Part shown: piece by piece, positions 42,226-50,831 of the stretch
Position numbering within the stretch: the first letter of the stretch is position 1
Layout of the letters: every line of letters starts with the position of its first letter
Source of the DNA: Marinimicrobium locisalis
GTDB lineage: Bacteria; Pseudomonadota; Gammaproteobacteria; Pseudomonadales; Cellvibrionaceae
Assembly (NCBI RefSeq): GCF_039822625.1
Contig: NZ_JBDLLG010000002.1
Coordinates: 124,001 to 188,000, forward strand
Length of the DNA: 64,000 bases
Reading direction: 5' to 3'
Notes under the pieces: model-generated
Seen by the model: the letters and a program-made list of their open reading frames with translations, nothing else
What the model was told of the DNA's origin: nothing
The model's database searches: none
Position numbers and translations under genes: made by a program

Positions 42226-44358
42226 TTAGAGTGTTTTCAAATACTCCACCAGCGCCCAGCGCTCCTCTTCGGTCAGCGCCCGGCGCACGTCGCCGTTGGG
42301 CAGCCGAATTTCCCGCGCGCCGTATTCGTGGCCGGTGTTCCGGTCACCGAGGCGGTGAGTGGTCTGGGTGAAGCCTTCATAACCGTCGGTTCGAAAGCCC
42401 ACCTTGACTGGATCGAATTCCCGGCTGCCCACTTGAAATTGCTCCGGGCGATATTCCCCCTCCTCCGGGTCACCTTCACGCCTGGTAGGCAGCAGCAGGT
42501 CGTACAGCGTAGGGACCGAACCGTTGTGCAGGTAGGGCGCCGTCGCCCAGATGCCATTGAGTGACCGCCCTTTATAGGCGAGCAGCGAGTCATAGGGGCG
42601 CGATGTGGTGTCGGGGCGGTAGTTCCCCGCCTTCATGCTGTATTTGACGTCGTTCTCGAACCAGGACAGACCCAGAACATAGAGCCAGTCCAGGCGCCGG
42701 CGGAACCAGCTTTTGTCGGGGTCCGGCGTGGAGGTGGCCCCTTTGGTGACGGAGGTTAGAATTTGGATAACCGGCGCCTGGGTTCCCAGAATCAGCGGGC
42801 CGGCGGTGGTGCTTTGGTAGGTGTTTTTGAAGTTTCCGGAATAGCCCTTGTAGTTGACGCTGTTGCGTGCCATTTGCGGGTCGGTGCCCAGTACGTCGAT
42901 GTCGGTCATATCGGCAACGACCATGCGGTCCCAGGCTCTGGGTTGGACAATCTGGTGGCAGCTTTGACAATGGCGGGCGTAGAGGCGCCGCCCCAAGGCG
43001 ACTTTCTCCGGATCGAACTCCCCGAGAATCTCCTCGGGCCATTGCGGGGAGGTCAAGCGGCCCAGGTGCGCTTCCAGGCGCTGAAGGTTGGTCAGGTCGA
43101 TACTGGAGGTGAATTCGATGCGCTCTTGTTTGTTTTCTTGACCGGTCAACCAACTGGACAGGCTGAAACCCGGCTCCTTCGCTTCCCAGTCGAGCTTGGC
43201 AAATACACCGGTCACCTCGCCCACATTGCGCCCCAGGGGACCCAAATCGGCGTTGTTGGCCAAGCCATTCCATTGCACATAGTCCGAGTGGGTCAGGTCC
43301 CAAACGAAGGGGTAGTTCACCGGGGCATTGGGTTCGTTCAGCAACTGATCGCGCAGGCGCAACATGTCTCGCTGAGAGAGCCCGGGAAGGCCGTCCTCGG
43401 TGGATTGCAGGCGCTTAACCACCCGGGTGAAGTCGCGGTCGGAAATCAGGGTCGGGTCGATTCCCTCAAGGGCCCGGTCGACCTCGGCCTCGGTCAGCAT
43501 TAGCTGGCCATCGGGGGTAGCGGTGGCGAGCAGCCGCTGGCGCAACTGCTCGCGATCGAGCACGTGGCGCAGCACTCGGTTGTAAATACGGCCAAAGGCA
43601 TCGAGGCGGCCATAGCCGTAGTCAATATGGCTGTGGTTAATGGTGTTGTACATTTGGAGTTGATCGGCCCAGTGGGTAAGGTCCTCCACTACCGCTTCGC
43701 GCTCCTCGTAGTCGTTGTCTTGAGCGAGAACTCGATCAATGACCCGCTCCCGCTTGGCGGGAATGTCCCGAGCGGCACGCAGGGCCCCTTCCAGCCCGTG
43801 CAGAAAGCCGTCCATGTCGGCCATGGCCGGCGCGCCGTCGATGCGTATGGCCTTCCCTTGGTAGTTCACCTGGCCGGTGTGGCAGGCGGCACAGGTGAAG
43901 CCCATGTAGTCCATTCCCCGGTAGCTTTCCTTGGTGAAACCCACCGGCAACCCGTGGGGGTTGAAGAAGGTGGGTTTCTGGGGCAGGTATCGGTAGCGGT
44001 CCATGTTGTGGTCCGAGCGGAACAGCGCTTCAGAGTCCTCTTGCTCCAGCGCGAGAAACAGATCGTAGGGCAGCAGCGCCGAGCCCTGAGTGGTGTTGTA
44101 GTACCAGAGGGTGTCCGCCGCGCTCCACCCCTGCTCCAAGTAGATGGGGGTGTCGTAACTTTCGCCGAAGGCGCCGTTTTCCAAGGCGATGGCGCCCCGG
44201 TGGGGGTCTCGGTCCAGATGCTGGTAAGCTTTACCGGAGAGGAAGGTAATGCCGAGCAGAATAAGCACGCCGGCGACAATGGCGGCCAGCAACTTGAGTC
44301 GATAGCGGGCGGCCATAATGCAAAATATGACTATCCGCAATACATGAGGAAGAGGCAT
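42226..44358 (-). CDS. RoxA-like diheme c-type cytochrome
   Basis: A 710-residue exported protein (hydrophobic segment about 20-42) with two heme c sites, CAACH (156-160) and CQSCH (464-468). The spacing of about 300 residues, the size and segments such as NPHGLPVGFTKESYRGMDYMGF and TINHSHIDYGYGRLDAFGRIYN resemble RoxA/RoxB rubber dioxygenases and related cytochromes of marine bacteria more than the 350-residue CcpA peroxidases. The active-site residues of RoxA cannot be confirmed here, so oxygenase, peroxidase or electron-transfer roles all remain open. The ATG at 44358 follows AAAGGAG. A 15-base-pair terminator hairpin separates it from hemY. Confidence 0.85.
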   Translation of the reverse strand: MPLPHVLRIVIFCIMAARYRLKLLAAIVAGVLILLGITFLSGKAYQHLDRDPHRGAIALENGAFGESYDTPIYLEQGWSAADTLWYYNTTQGSALLPYDLFLALEQEDSEALFRSDHNMDRYRYLPQKPTFFNPHGLPVGFTKESYRGMDYMGFTCAACHTGQVNYQGKAIRIDGAPAMADMDGFLHGLEGALRAARDIPAKRERVIDRVLAQDNDYEEREAVVEDLTHWADQLQMYNTINHSHIDYGYGRLDAFGRIYNRVLRHVLDREQLRQRLLATATPDGQLMLTEAEVDRALEGIDPTLISDRDFTRVVKRLQSTEDGLPGLSQRDMLRLRDQLLNEPNAPVNYPFVWDLTHSDYVQWNGLANNADLGPLGRNVGEVTGVFAKLDWEAKEPGFSLSSWLTGQENKQERIEFTSSIDLTNLQRLEAHLGRLTSPQWPEEILGEFDPEKVALGRRLYARHCQSCHQIVQPRAWDRMVVADMTDIDVLGTDPQMARNSVNYKGYSGNFKNTYQSTTAGPLILGTQAPVIQILTSVTKGATSTPDPDKSWFRRRLDWLYVLGLSWFENDVKYSMKAGNYRPDTTSRPYDSLLAYKGRSLNGIWATAPYLHNGSVPTLYDLLLPTRREGDPEEGEYRPEQFQVGSREFDPVKVGFRTDGYEGFTQTTHRLGDRNTGHEYGAREIRLPNGDVRRALTEEERWALVEYLKTL

Positions 44359-44418
44359 AGCAATCTCCTTTGAATGCTGATCCTTACTGCATGATCACAT
44401 TGTTATTATTTCAATACA

Positions 44419-44452
44419 CCTGGAGGAGCCACGAACACGTGGCTCCTCCAGG
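44419..44452 (-). terminator. Strong hairpin terminator of the hemCDXY operon
   Basis: A perfect 15-base-pair stem (CCTGGAGGAGCCACG / CGTGGCTCCTCCAGG) closed by a four-base loop lies 36 bases after the hemY stop. On the minus strand it is followed by an AT-rich TGTATTGAAATAATAAC rather than a pure T run. Confidence 0.75.
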
Positions 44453-44487
44453 CAACCTTTAAGCCGCGCCGGCACACAGTGTGCGTA

Positions 44488-45729
44488 CTAGTGGACGTCC
44501 TTGGGCAACGGCAAGTCGGGCAGCCGCTCGGTGGTGAGCAGCAGCCCCTGTTGGTAGTACTCGGTGCTTTTCTTGTGCTCCCCCAAGTGGGCCAAAAGGC
44601 GGGCCAACTCGGCACAGGCTTCCGGGTGTTTATGCAGCTTCAGGCTGCTCTGAAAGTAATCCCGCGCCTTACCCCACAGTTGGTTGCGTAGGCTCAGCCG
44701 ACCCAGGGTCAACATCAGCACGGCGTCGGCCGGGCGCTGCTTCAGCCAGCCTTCGGCGGTAATCAGCTGCTGGCCCGGGTCTTCTGCCGGAATCAAACCA
44801 TAAAGCCTTACCAACTCCGGTGACCAGTGCTTGTCCAACGTTTTGTGGACTACCGCTTCGGCTTCTTTTGGCAGGCCATTGGCCAGCAGTTGCCGGGCAT
44901 AGAGTTCCGCCACTTCCGGCTGCTTGCGCAGGGCGCCGGGCACGTCGCGCCATTGGTGGTTGAGCGACTCCCGCGCCCGTTCGGGGCTCAGACCCCGGGC
45001 GCGCTGACCGGCCTGCTCCAGCAGAGCCCGGTGCAATTGACTGGCGAGCCTGTCCAGATCCGCCTCGCCCTGGTTGCCGTAGGCGCGCAGGCTGGGCATC
45101 AGTGCCTTCAGGGCGTCCCAGTCCTGTAGGGCGATGTAGACCTGACGCAACAGATCGAGCACCACCGGGTGTTGCGGCGCCTTGCGTTTCACCCGCTCAA
45201 GCGTGGCCAGACACTGCTCGTAGCGGCGGCTAATCAGTTGCATTCGGGCCTGGGTGAGCGCGACCGCCAGTTCGCTGTTGGGGTTGCTTTGTTCGGCCTT
45301 GTGCAGCAGTTCCAGGGCGGTATGGTTCTCGCCCTGCTCGTAGGCGCAACGGGCCGCCGCCAGGTAGTTGATCAACGGCGTTTCGGATTTGGGGGCGGCG
45401 CGCAGCAACTTGCGCTGGGCCTGCTTCCAGTTGCCTTCGATAAAATCCACCAAGCCGCTAGCGGTGCGGCGTTGGGCCCGGGCGCTGGTGCCGGAAAACA
45501 AGCTATGGGACACTTTGCGGCCGGCTTTGACGCTCCCGCGCAATAGCTTGAGCACCAGCCATATCAGCGCCAGCGTTCCAAGCAATAGGAACAGGGCCAG
45601 CCAAAAGCTCATCTCAATGCTGGTGTTGCCCAGGGCAATCAGCACGTAACCGCTGTCGGCCTGAATGGCCCCCAGGGTCAGCGCCCCGAGTACCATGGCC
45701 AGGACCACGATAATCAGCGCCCGCTTCAT
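44488..45729 (-). CDS. hemY: Heme biosynthesis-associated protein HemY (TPR)
   Basis: Membrane protein of 413 residues named for its place in hem operons, not the protoporphyrinogen oxidase. Two N-terminal TM helices (about 4-24, 40-62) are followed by tetratricopeptide-type helices (80-405; LINYLAAARCAYEQGENHTALELLHKAEQSNPNSELAVAL-type units). The motif VSHSLFSGTSARAQRRTASGLVDFIEGNW is characteristic of bacterial HemY. It overlaps hemX by four bases (ATGA), as in Pseudomonas and E. coli. Its biochemical role is not settled; it probably scaffolds late heme steps at the membrane. Confidence 0.94.
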   Translation of the reverse strand: MKRALIIVVLAMVLGALTLGAIQADSGYVLIALGNTSIEMSFWLALFLLLGTLALIWLVLKLLRGSVKAGRKVSHSLFSGTSARAQRRTASGLVDFIEGNWKQAQRKLLRAAPKSETPLINYLAAARCAYEQGENHTALELLHKAEQSNPNSELAVALTQARMQLISRRYEQCLATLERVKRKAPQHPVVLDLLRQVYIALQDWDALKALMPSLRAYGNQGEADLDRLASQLHRALLEQAGQRARGLSPERARESLNHQWRDVPGALRKQPEVAELYARQLLANGLPKEAEAVVHKTLDKHWSPELVRLYGLIPAEDPGQQLITAEGWLKQRPADAVLMLTLGRLSLRNQLWGKARDYFQSSLKLHKHPEACAELARLLAHLGEHKKSTEYYQQGLLLTTERLPDLPLPKDVH

Positions 45730-46943
45730 GAGTCGGCCTCCTCATCCGGCGCACTCTGAAAGCCGGGAGAGAGACGGTGTTGGCGCTCGATATGGGTCTC
45801 AAGCAGGTTGAGGGCATCGTCCAGGTCGGGCAGCTCCGGGGCAATATCCACTTGGGCCAAGTCGCGCAGCCGCGCCATGACGGTCTCGGTTTGGGGGTTC
45901 AGGGCAAAGTGGGCTTCAATCCAGTCCGCCGCGCGGTTCAGGCTCTTTTGGTAGAGCTGCCCCTGTTCCCGCAGGAGCGCGGCCTGGGCCTGCTCGAGCA
46001 TTAACTGGAGCTGTTGGCGCAACAGGTACTGCTCGCGCGGATCGGCCAGCGCCTCAATGGGTTTGTCGTGCTGGCGGATGCGGATGTGACTGCTCAGGCG
46101 GTCCATCATGCGGGCAAAGCTGCCCTTGATTCGATTCCAAATGCCCTCGGCGGGCTCGCCTTCGGGGCCGCCGGTAAAGGCTTCGCCCTCCGGGGCGCGC
46201 ATGGGTTCGACCAGCGGCAGCTTGGGCAGCTGCTCTCCAAGGGCCAGCAGGCGAACGTAAATGCCTTCCCGGTCCACCTGGTCGGCCAGTTTAAGGGCCT
46301 CGATATCACTGGCCAAGGCGCGGCGCACGGGCAGCAGGTCACTGTCGCCCAGGTCTCGCAGAATGGCATCGGCGGTTTGCGCCAGAGCCAGCGCGTTGGC
46401 GCTATCGCGCTCCAATACCAGGCGTTGGTTGGCCAGGCGCAAAAGGTACTCGGCCTCGGCCAGCTTCCAGTCTTCCCGGTTGGTGCTGGCGATGGCGCTC
46501 AAGCGCCGGTCGACCCGGTTCATCCGCTGCTCCAGGCTCGACAGCATCTCGGACTGCCCGCGTTGGCTCTGATCGAGTTCGCGGCTTAATTCACGCTTGA
46601 GCTGTTCGGGGGCCTGCCGGAGTTCACGGTTCTGTTGTTCGAGGGATTCTTCCTGTTCGGCGACCGTTTCGCGAAGCTCGGAGACGATCGCGCGCTGTTC
46701 ATTCAAATCCTGCCATACCCACCAGACGCCATAGCCGGCGGCGAGGGTCAGCCCTACCCACACAATTGCAAACAACCAGCGCCCCCAGTGGCGCGCCCGC
46801 CGGGGGCCCGGCTTGGGCTTGTTTTTAGGCGGTTCCTTGTCGGTCGGCCCGCTATTGGAGGGGCTGGCGGGCGTCTGGGCCTCCGCCGAGGTTTCGGCGG
46901 GCTGGTCATCGGGCTTTTGGTCGGGCTTGTCGTTGTCAGTCAC
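45726..46943 (-). CDS. hemX: HemX-like membrane protein of the hem operon
   Basis: 405 residues: an acidic Pro/Ser-rich cytoplasmic tail, one TM helix (about 52-72, WLFAIVWVGLTLAAGYGVWW), a coiled coil (about 75-130), then an alpha-helical periplasmic domain with EYLLRLANQRLVLERDSANALALAQTADAIL, the HemX signature. It is often annotated as uroporphyrinogen-III C-methyltransferase, but no SAM-methyltransferase motif is present, so that name should not be taken as activity. It starts with GTG at 46943 inside the end of hemD (8-base overlap) and ends within the start of hemY. Confidence 0.93.
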   Translation of the reverse strand: MTDNDKPDQKPDDQPAETSAEAQTPASPSNSGPTDKEPPKNKPKPGPRRARHWGRWLFAIVWVGLTLAAGYGVWWVWQDLNEQRAIVSELRETVAEQEESLEQQNRELRQAPEQLKRELSRELDQSQRGQSEMLSSLEQRMNRVDRRLSAIASTNREDWKLAEAEYLLRLANQRLVLERDSANALALAQTADAILRDLGDSDLLPVRRALASDIEALKLADQVDREGIYVRLLALGEQLPKLPLVEPMRAPEGEAFTGGPEGEPAEGIWNRIKGSFARMMDRLSSHIRIRQHDKPIEALADPREQYLLRQQLQLMLEQAQAALLREQGQLYQKSLNRAADWIEAHFALNPQTETVMARLRDLAQVDIAPELPDLDDALNLLETHIERQHRLSPGFQSAPDEEADS

Positions 46944-47769
46944 GGTAGCGGGTTCCGTCGGTCTGAAAAAGTATTGGGTCCTGGCTGGCGGCTTCTAACG
47001 CTTCCAGCATACTTGGGTCCGTGGCATTTTCGGCCACCAGCACGCGGTGGTAGCCCAGTGTTCGGGCACGCTGCGCCACGCGTTCGCCCGGCACCAGCAG
47101 TGGAGCCTGGGCCAAAGCGTCGGACTCTTCCGCCAGTTGGCCCCGGGTTTGGTGGTAATTGTCCAGAGTCTCGGCACTGTGTAAAGCGACGATCAGTCTG
47201 GTTGTGGGCCGCGGTGCCAGCGCCCGGCGTAGCCGCTCCACCGCATCCTCGGGACAGCGGCGTTCATACAGCTCGCAGTAATCCACTCGGGCGCCCCTTT
47301 CGCGCAGGGCTTGCCCCAATAGGCCGCGTCCGCCCACGCCACGAAAAATCACAATGCGCTGTTCGGCCACATTCTGCAACTCTGGCGCTTCAAGTAATGC
47401 TTCGCTGTTCATGGCCCCACGGGACTGCCAGGCGGTGACTTCGACCTCCTCTTCGGCCAGGGCCCGAGCGGTGCGCTCGCCCACACCATAGTACTCCACA
47501 CCCATCGGCAACTGGGGCCAGTAATGATCGAGCCAGTCAAAGGCGTGTGCCACGGCGTTTTGACTGACAAAAATGGCTTTCTGGTAGAGATCAAAGTCCA
47601 TGATGCAGGCTTTGATCGCCTCTCTCGCTTCGGGTTCGCTGACGGCCTCGAGAGTCATCATGGGCGCTACCAGCGGGACGGCACCGAGCGCCTGCAGTTG
47701 TTGGGCCCAGCGTCCGGCCTGAGGTTCCGGCCGGGTGACCAGGACCTGTAGGCCCGCGAGCGCACTCAC
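46936..47769 (-). CDS. hemD: Uroporphyrinogen-III synthase
   Basis: Cyclises hydroxymethylbilane with inversion of ring D to uroporphyrinogen III. The 277 residues show the weakly conserved two-domain HemD pattern: VLVTRPEPQAGRWAQQLQALGA at the N-terminus, AIFVSQNAVAHAFDWL, YYGVGERTARALAE and the C-terminal VALHSAETLDNYHQ. The GTG start overlaps the hemC stop by four bases. The order hemC-hemD-hemX-hemY and the overlaps match the Pseudomonas operon. Confidence 0.95.
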   Translation of the reverse strand: MSALAGLQVLVTRPEPQAGRWAQQLQALGAVPLVAPMMTLEAVSEPEAREAIKACIMDFDLYQKAIFVSQNAVAHAFDWLDHYWPQLPMGVEYYGVGERTARALAEEEVEVTAWQSRGAMNSEALLEAPELQNVAEQRIVIFRGVGGRGLLGQALRERGARVDYCELYERRCPEDAVERLRRALAPRPTTRLIVALHSAETLDNYHQTRGQLAEESDALAQAPLLVPGERVAQRARTLGYHRVLVAENATDPSMLEALEAASQDPILFQTDGTRYRD

Positions 47770-48704
47770 TGCGGGCGCTCCTCCCCGTAGACCTCCGCCA
47801 GAATGCGACCGGCACCGGCCTCCAGCAGGCGCTCCGCCAGGGTGATGCCCATGGCTTCGCCTTCGGGAATGGGACCGCGAATCTCATCGTAGAGCATTTC
47901 GGTCCCATCCGGTGAACCCACCAGCCCGCGCAGCCAAAGCCCTTCTTCACACGGAATAGCATAGCAGGCGATAGGGACTTGGCAGCCACCTTCGAGCCGC
48001 CGGTTCATGGCGCGTTCGGCGCGCACCAGCTCGGCGGTGGGCTCGTGGTGCAGGGGTTTGATCAGCTCGATGGTGCGCGCGTCGTCATTGCGGCACTCAA
48101 TGCCCACCGCCCCCTGCCCCCCGGCGGGCAATGACTCTTCCGGAGCGATGCGGCTGCGGATGCGCTCTTCCAACTCCAGCCGGACCAGGCCGGCGGTGGC
48201 GAGCACAATGGCGTCGTACTCGCCGTCATCGAGCTTGCGCAGGCGGGTTTGGACGTTGCCGCGCAGGAATTTCACATGAAGGTCCGGCCGGGCCGCCAGA
48301 ATCTGGCACTGCCGGCGCAGGCTGGAGGTGCCCACCACAGTGCCGGCGGGCATGTCGCTCAGTTGCTCGAATTGGTTGGAGACAAAGGCATCGCGGGGGT
48401 CTTCCCGGGGGCAAATCACCGGCAGGCCCAGCCCTTCGGGGAATTCCATGGGCACGTCCTTCATGGAGTGCACCGCAATGTCGGCCTCATCGCTGGTAAT
48501 GGCGTGCTCCAGCTCCTTTACGAACAGGCCCTTGCCGCCCACTTTCGCCAGGGGCACATCCAGAATCTTGTCCCCCCGGCTGGTTAACGGCACCAGCTCC
48601 ACCTTCAGGCCGGAGTGGTGTTTTTCCAGTTCGGATTTGACATATTCCGCCTGCCACAGGGCCAGCAGGGATTTCCGGGTAGCAATGCGTAACGTCTCGG
48701 GCAT
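47766..48704 (-). CDS. hemC: Porphobilinogen deaminase (hydroxymethylbilane synthase)
   Basis: Condenses four porphobilinogen molecules to hydroxymethylbilane, using a dipyrromethane cofactor attached to a cysteine. 312 residues from the ATG at 48704 (MPETLRIATRKS). Motifs: RKSLLALWQAEYV, HSMKDVPMEFPEGL, GTSSLRRQCQILA and the cofactor site LEGGCQVPIACYA with Cys241 (Cys242 in E. coli). An upstream in-frame extension to 48890 is ignored because homologues start at this Met. It is the first gene of the hem unit, with 202 bases to the divergent toxin-antitoxin genes. Confidence 0.96.
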   Translation of the reverse strand: MPETLRIATRKSLLALWQAEYVKSELEKHHSGLKVELVPLTSRGDKILDVPLAKVGGKGLFVKELEHAITSDEADIAVHSMKDVPMEFPEGLGLPVICPREDPRDAFVSNQFEQLSDMPAGTVVGTSSLRRQCQILAARPDLHVKFLRGNVQTRLRKLDDGEYDAIVLATAGLVRLELEERIRSRIAPEESLPAGGQGAVGIECRNDDARTIELIKPLHHEPTAELVRAERAMNRRLEGGCQVPIACYAIPCEEGLWLRGLVGSPDGTEMLYDEIRGPIPEGEAMGITLAERLLEAGAGRILAEVYGEERPQ

Positions 48705-48808
48705 AATTCGTCCAGTCGCGGATGCAGATAAAAGGGGATGATACCAGACAGAGGCGGGGGCCAAGGGAAGAGGATCATGAGGTCCAGGGTTGAGGTTCAG
48801 GGGAAAGT

Positions 48809-48842
48809 GTAGCAATTTGCTCAAAATGCAGCGGGTTGCTAC
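48809..48842. promoter_or_regulatory. Inverted repeat upstream of the antitoxin gene
   Basis: GTAGCAA (48809-48815) and TTGCTAC (48836-48842) form exact 7-base arms 20 bases apart, 65 bases before the antitoxin start. A weak promoter (TTGCTC, 17 bases, TACTAT) lies within. Antitoxins usually repress their own operon, so an operator is plausible. Confidence 0.35.
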
Positions 48843-48906
48843 TATCAAGTCATATCCACGGCGTTGCCATTTTTGTTTCGGAGGTGGCACCTAAGAGGCA
48901 CTCGCT

Positions 48907-49281
48907 ATGGCTCAACAAAAACCGATTCGTTTAAACCCGGCCCTGATGCAGAAGGCCGAGCAGGAGGCCGCCCTGGAGCACCGCTCGGTGCCTCGCCAGA
49001 TTGAGTACTGGGCCTCGCTCGGGCAATTGATCTCCCGCATGATGACCTCGGATCAGCGTCTGGCGCTCATGCAGGGGCTGGTGACCCTTCGGCTTGAAGA
49101 AAGTCAGGCCGAGGATGTGGCGATGGACAGCATCGTGGACGAGCTTGAGGCCGACCGCCGCTCGGGCCGGTTGCCCGGTCGAGTCAGTGCGGCCCCGGTC
49201 CGCTACGGGGTGGACCCAGAGGATGGCTCGCGTATCGTTGCCTATACCCCCGAGGGCAAGCGGGTCGTCTCCGGGGTATGA
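48907..49281 (+). CDS. ParD-like antitoxin
   Basis: A 124-residue protein of the ParD_like family. The N-terminal half (about 5-55) has the ribbon-helix-helix pattern: IRLNPALMQKAEQEAALEHRSVPRQIEYWASLGQLISR. The C-terminal half (60-124) would wrap the toxin. The stop overlaps the zeta-toxin-like start by four bases (ATGA), the usual arrangement for tight antitoxin-toxin stoichiometry. Pairing a ParD-like antitoxin with a zeta-type kinase, rather than with ParE or epsilon, is a hybrid arrangement. It starts at ATG 48907 after AAGAGG. Confidence 0.85.
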   Translation: MAQQKPIRLNPALMQKAEQEAALEHRSVPRQIEYWASLGQLISRMMTSDQRLALMQGLVTLRLEESQAEDVAMDSIVDELEADRRSGRLPGRVSAAPVRYGVDPEDGSRIVAYTPEGKRVVSGV

Positions 49282-49874
49282 CCCACGCGAAGCGGCCCGT
49301 GGTGATTTTACTGGTGGGCGGTAACGGGGCCGGCAAATCCACCTTTTACAACACCTACCTGGCGCCCCGGAAGATTCCCTTCCTCAACGCCGACGTGCTC
49401 GCCCGGGAAATGTGGCCCGACGCCCCCGAGGCCCATAGTTATGAGGCCATGCGCCTGGTCGAACGCAGTCGCCATTTGGCGCTGGCGCAGCAGCGCTCGT
49501 TCTGCTTTGAAACCGTCTTCTCGCACCCCTCGAAACTGGATTTTATTCACGAGGCCAAGTGCGCGGGCTACGCCGTTGAACTCTACGCGATTCATTTGAC
49601 CGCGATACCGCTGAACCGCCTGCGGGTGGAACAGCGGGTCGGCGAAGGCGGCCACGCTGTGCCCGAGGCCAAAATCGGCCCGCGGGTTGAGCGCTCTCTG
49701 GGGCAGTTAATCCAGGCCCTTCCCGTGGCGGACCAGGCTCTGCTGCTGGACAACAGCCGGGTGCACGACCCGTTTCGCATTCAGGCCCGCTTTCATCAGG
49801 GGCGGTTGCTTTACGCCGCCGAGGCGCTGGAGCCCTGGGCGAAAACCGTTATCGATGCGTTCCAATCTGAGTAA
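49278..49874 (+). CDS. Zeta-toxin-like kinase
   Basis: A 198-residue P-loop kinase. The Walker A motif GGNGAGKST is at 14-22, and D39 in FLNADVLAREMWP is at the catalytic-base position. RSFCFETVFS and RVEQRVGEGGHAVPEAKIGPRVERS match the zeta/PezT pattern R-V-x2-G-G-H-x-V-P...I..R..RS. Characterised zeta toxins phosphorylate UDP-N-acetylglucosamine and block cell-wall synthesis; the substrate here is inferred, and chromosomal zeta-like ATPases of this size may act on others. It follows the ParD-like gene with a four-base overlap. Confidence 0.88.
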   Translation: MTHAKRPVVILLVGGNGAGKSTFYNTYLAPRKIPFLNADVLAREMWPDAPEAHSYEAMRLVERSRHLALAQQRSFCFETVFSHPSKLDFIHEAKCAGYAVELYAIHLTAIPLNRLRVEQRVGEGGHAVPEAKIGPRVERSLGQLIQALPVADQALLLDNSRVHDPFRIQARFHQGRLLYAAEALEPWAKTVIDAFQSE

Positions 49875-49880
49875 TTCGGT

Positions 49881-50831
49881 ATGAGCAGATTCAACGTGAT
49901 TGGGCGACCCATTGTGTTTGTGATCCTTCTGGCCTCTTTCGGAGCAGCAGCTTGGTATTGGTGGCCGCTGGAAACGCCGCCGTCGCGGGACCAAACTGCG
50001 GCCACGGCCGCTTCAGCGAAAAAAACGCCCGCCACCGACGATAAACCGTCTGCCGCTCCCGACTCGCAGGATGAGGCAGCCTGGCTCGCGCTGCGGGACA
50101 AGCTCGCCGGCACCTTGGAGCAGAGCGCCCGCCCCGGCCCGCAAGCGCAGGGGGATACCCTGCGGGACCGCCTTGCCGCCCTGCCCGACTCCCCCACCGA
50201 AGCGGCCCTGTTGGAGGCGGCGGGCATTACTCCGGAAGATGAAGCGGCCTACGAGCAATGGGCTCGGGAGCGGGGCTTTGATCGCGAATCCACCGGTTAT
50301 CAGTACTACGACCGGGAAACCCTGCAGGCCCTGGCCGCCTCGGGGGATATGTACGCTCAGCAGCGGCTGGGATTTCAGGCGGCCAATGAGCATGACTTTC
50401 TGCGCGCCGAAGTGTTGCTCAAGCAGGCGGCGACGCAAGGCTCGGCTTATGCGCTCGACCTGCTGGCCTTCAACGCCACCTCCCGTGCGATTGAAGCCAA
50501 CCAGCAGGAGAATCAAGCCCAGGCCAAACGCCAGTTGCTGGAGGCGTTTGCCTGGAGCGAACTGGCGAACCGACGCGGCTATGGCGACATGCCCATCGCC
50601 GGTTTTCGGGAAGGGAATATTCAGAGAAACCTGGGGGACATGGGGCTGGAGCTCACCCCCGAGGACCGCCAGCGTATTGAGAAGATGGCCCAGCGCCGGT
50701 ATGAAGCCATGGAACGTGAACGGGCCGAGCGCGGCCAGGCGCCGTTTGATAATGCCACGCCCGCTTTCTTTGAAAAACTCAAGCGGGCACGCGAGGCCTT
50801 TCAGGAAATTCGGTCTGAAAAGGCGGAGTAA
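49881..50831 (+). CDS. Membrane-anchored repeat (Sel1/TPR-like) protein of unknown function
   Basis: 316 residues: one N-terminal TM or signal helix (about 8-27, IVFVILLASFGAAAWYWW), an Ala/Pro/Ser linker (30-75), and a helical region. Its central part (about 140-195) has Sel1/TPR character (LAASGDMYAQQRLGFQAANEHDFLRAEVLLKQAATQGSAYALDLLA-like unit). The C-terminus is charged (YEAMERERAERGQ). No enzyme motif was recognised. It starts seven bases after the toxin stop and may be co-transcribed with the toxin-antitoxin pair, but it could equally be a separate chromosomal gene. Confidence 0.75.
   Translation: MSRFNVIGRPIVFVILLASFGAAAWYWWPLETPPSRDQTAATAASAKKTPATDDKPSAAPDSQDEAAWLALRDKLAGTLEQSARPGPQAQGDTLRDRLAALPDSPTEAALLEAAGITPEDEAAYEQWARERGFDRESTGYQYYDRETLQALAASGDMYAQQRLGFQAANEHDFLRAEVLLKQAATQGSAYALDLLAFNATSRAIEANQQENQAQAKRQLLEAFAWSELANRRGYGDMPIAGFREGNIQRNLGDMGLELTPEDRQRIEKMAQRRYEAMERERAERGQAPFDNATPAFFEKLKRAREAFQEIRSEKAE

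Noticed and set aside
44488..45729. HemY as protoporphyrinogen oxidase
   Set aside because: It has TM helices and TPRs, no FAD-binding motif; it is the proteobacterial HemY.
45726..46943. Naming HemX a uroporphyrinogen-III C-methyltransferase
   Set aside because: No SAM-binding methyltransferase motif is present; the name is a carry-over from operon fusions.
48705..48890. N-terminal extension of hemC
   Set aside because: Homologues begin at the Met at 48704, and the added segment has no domain features.
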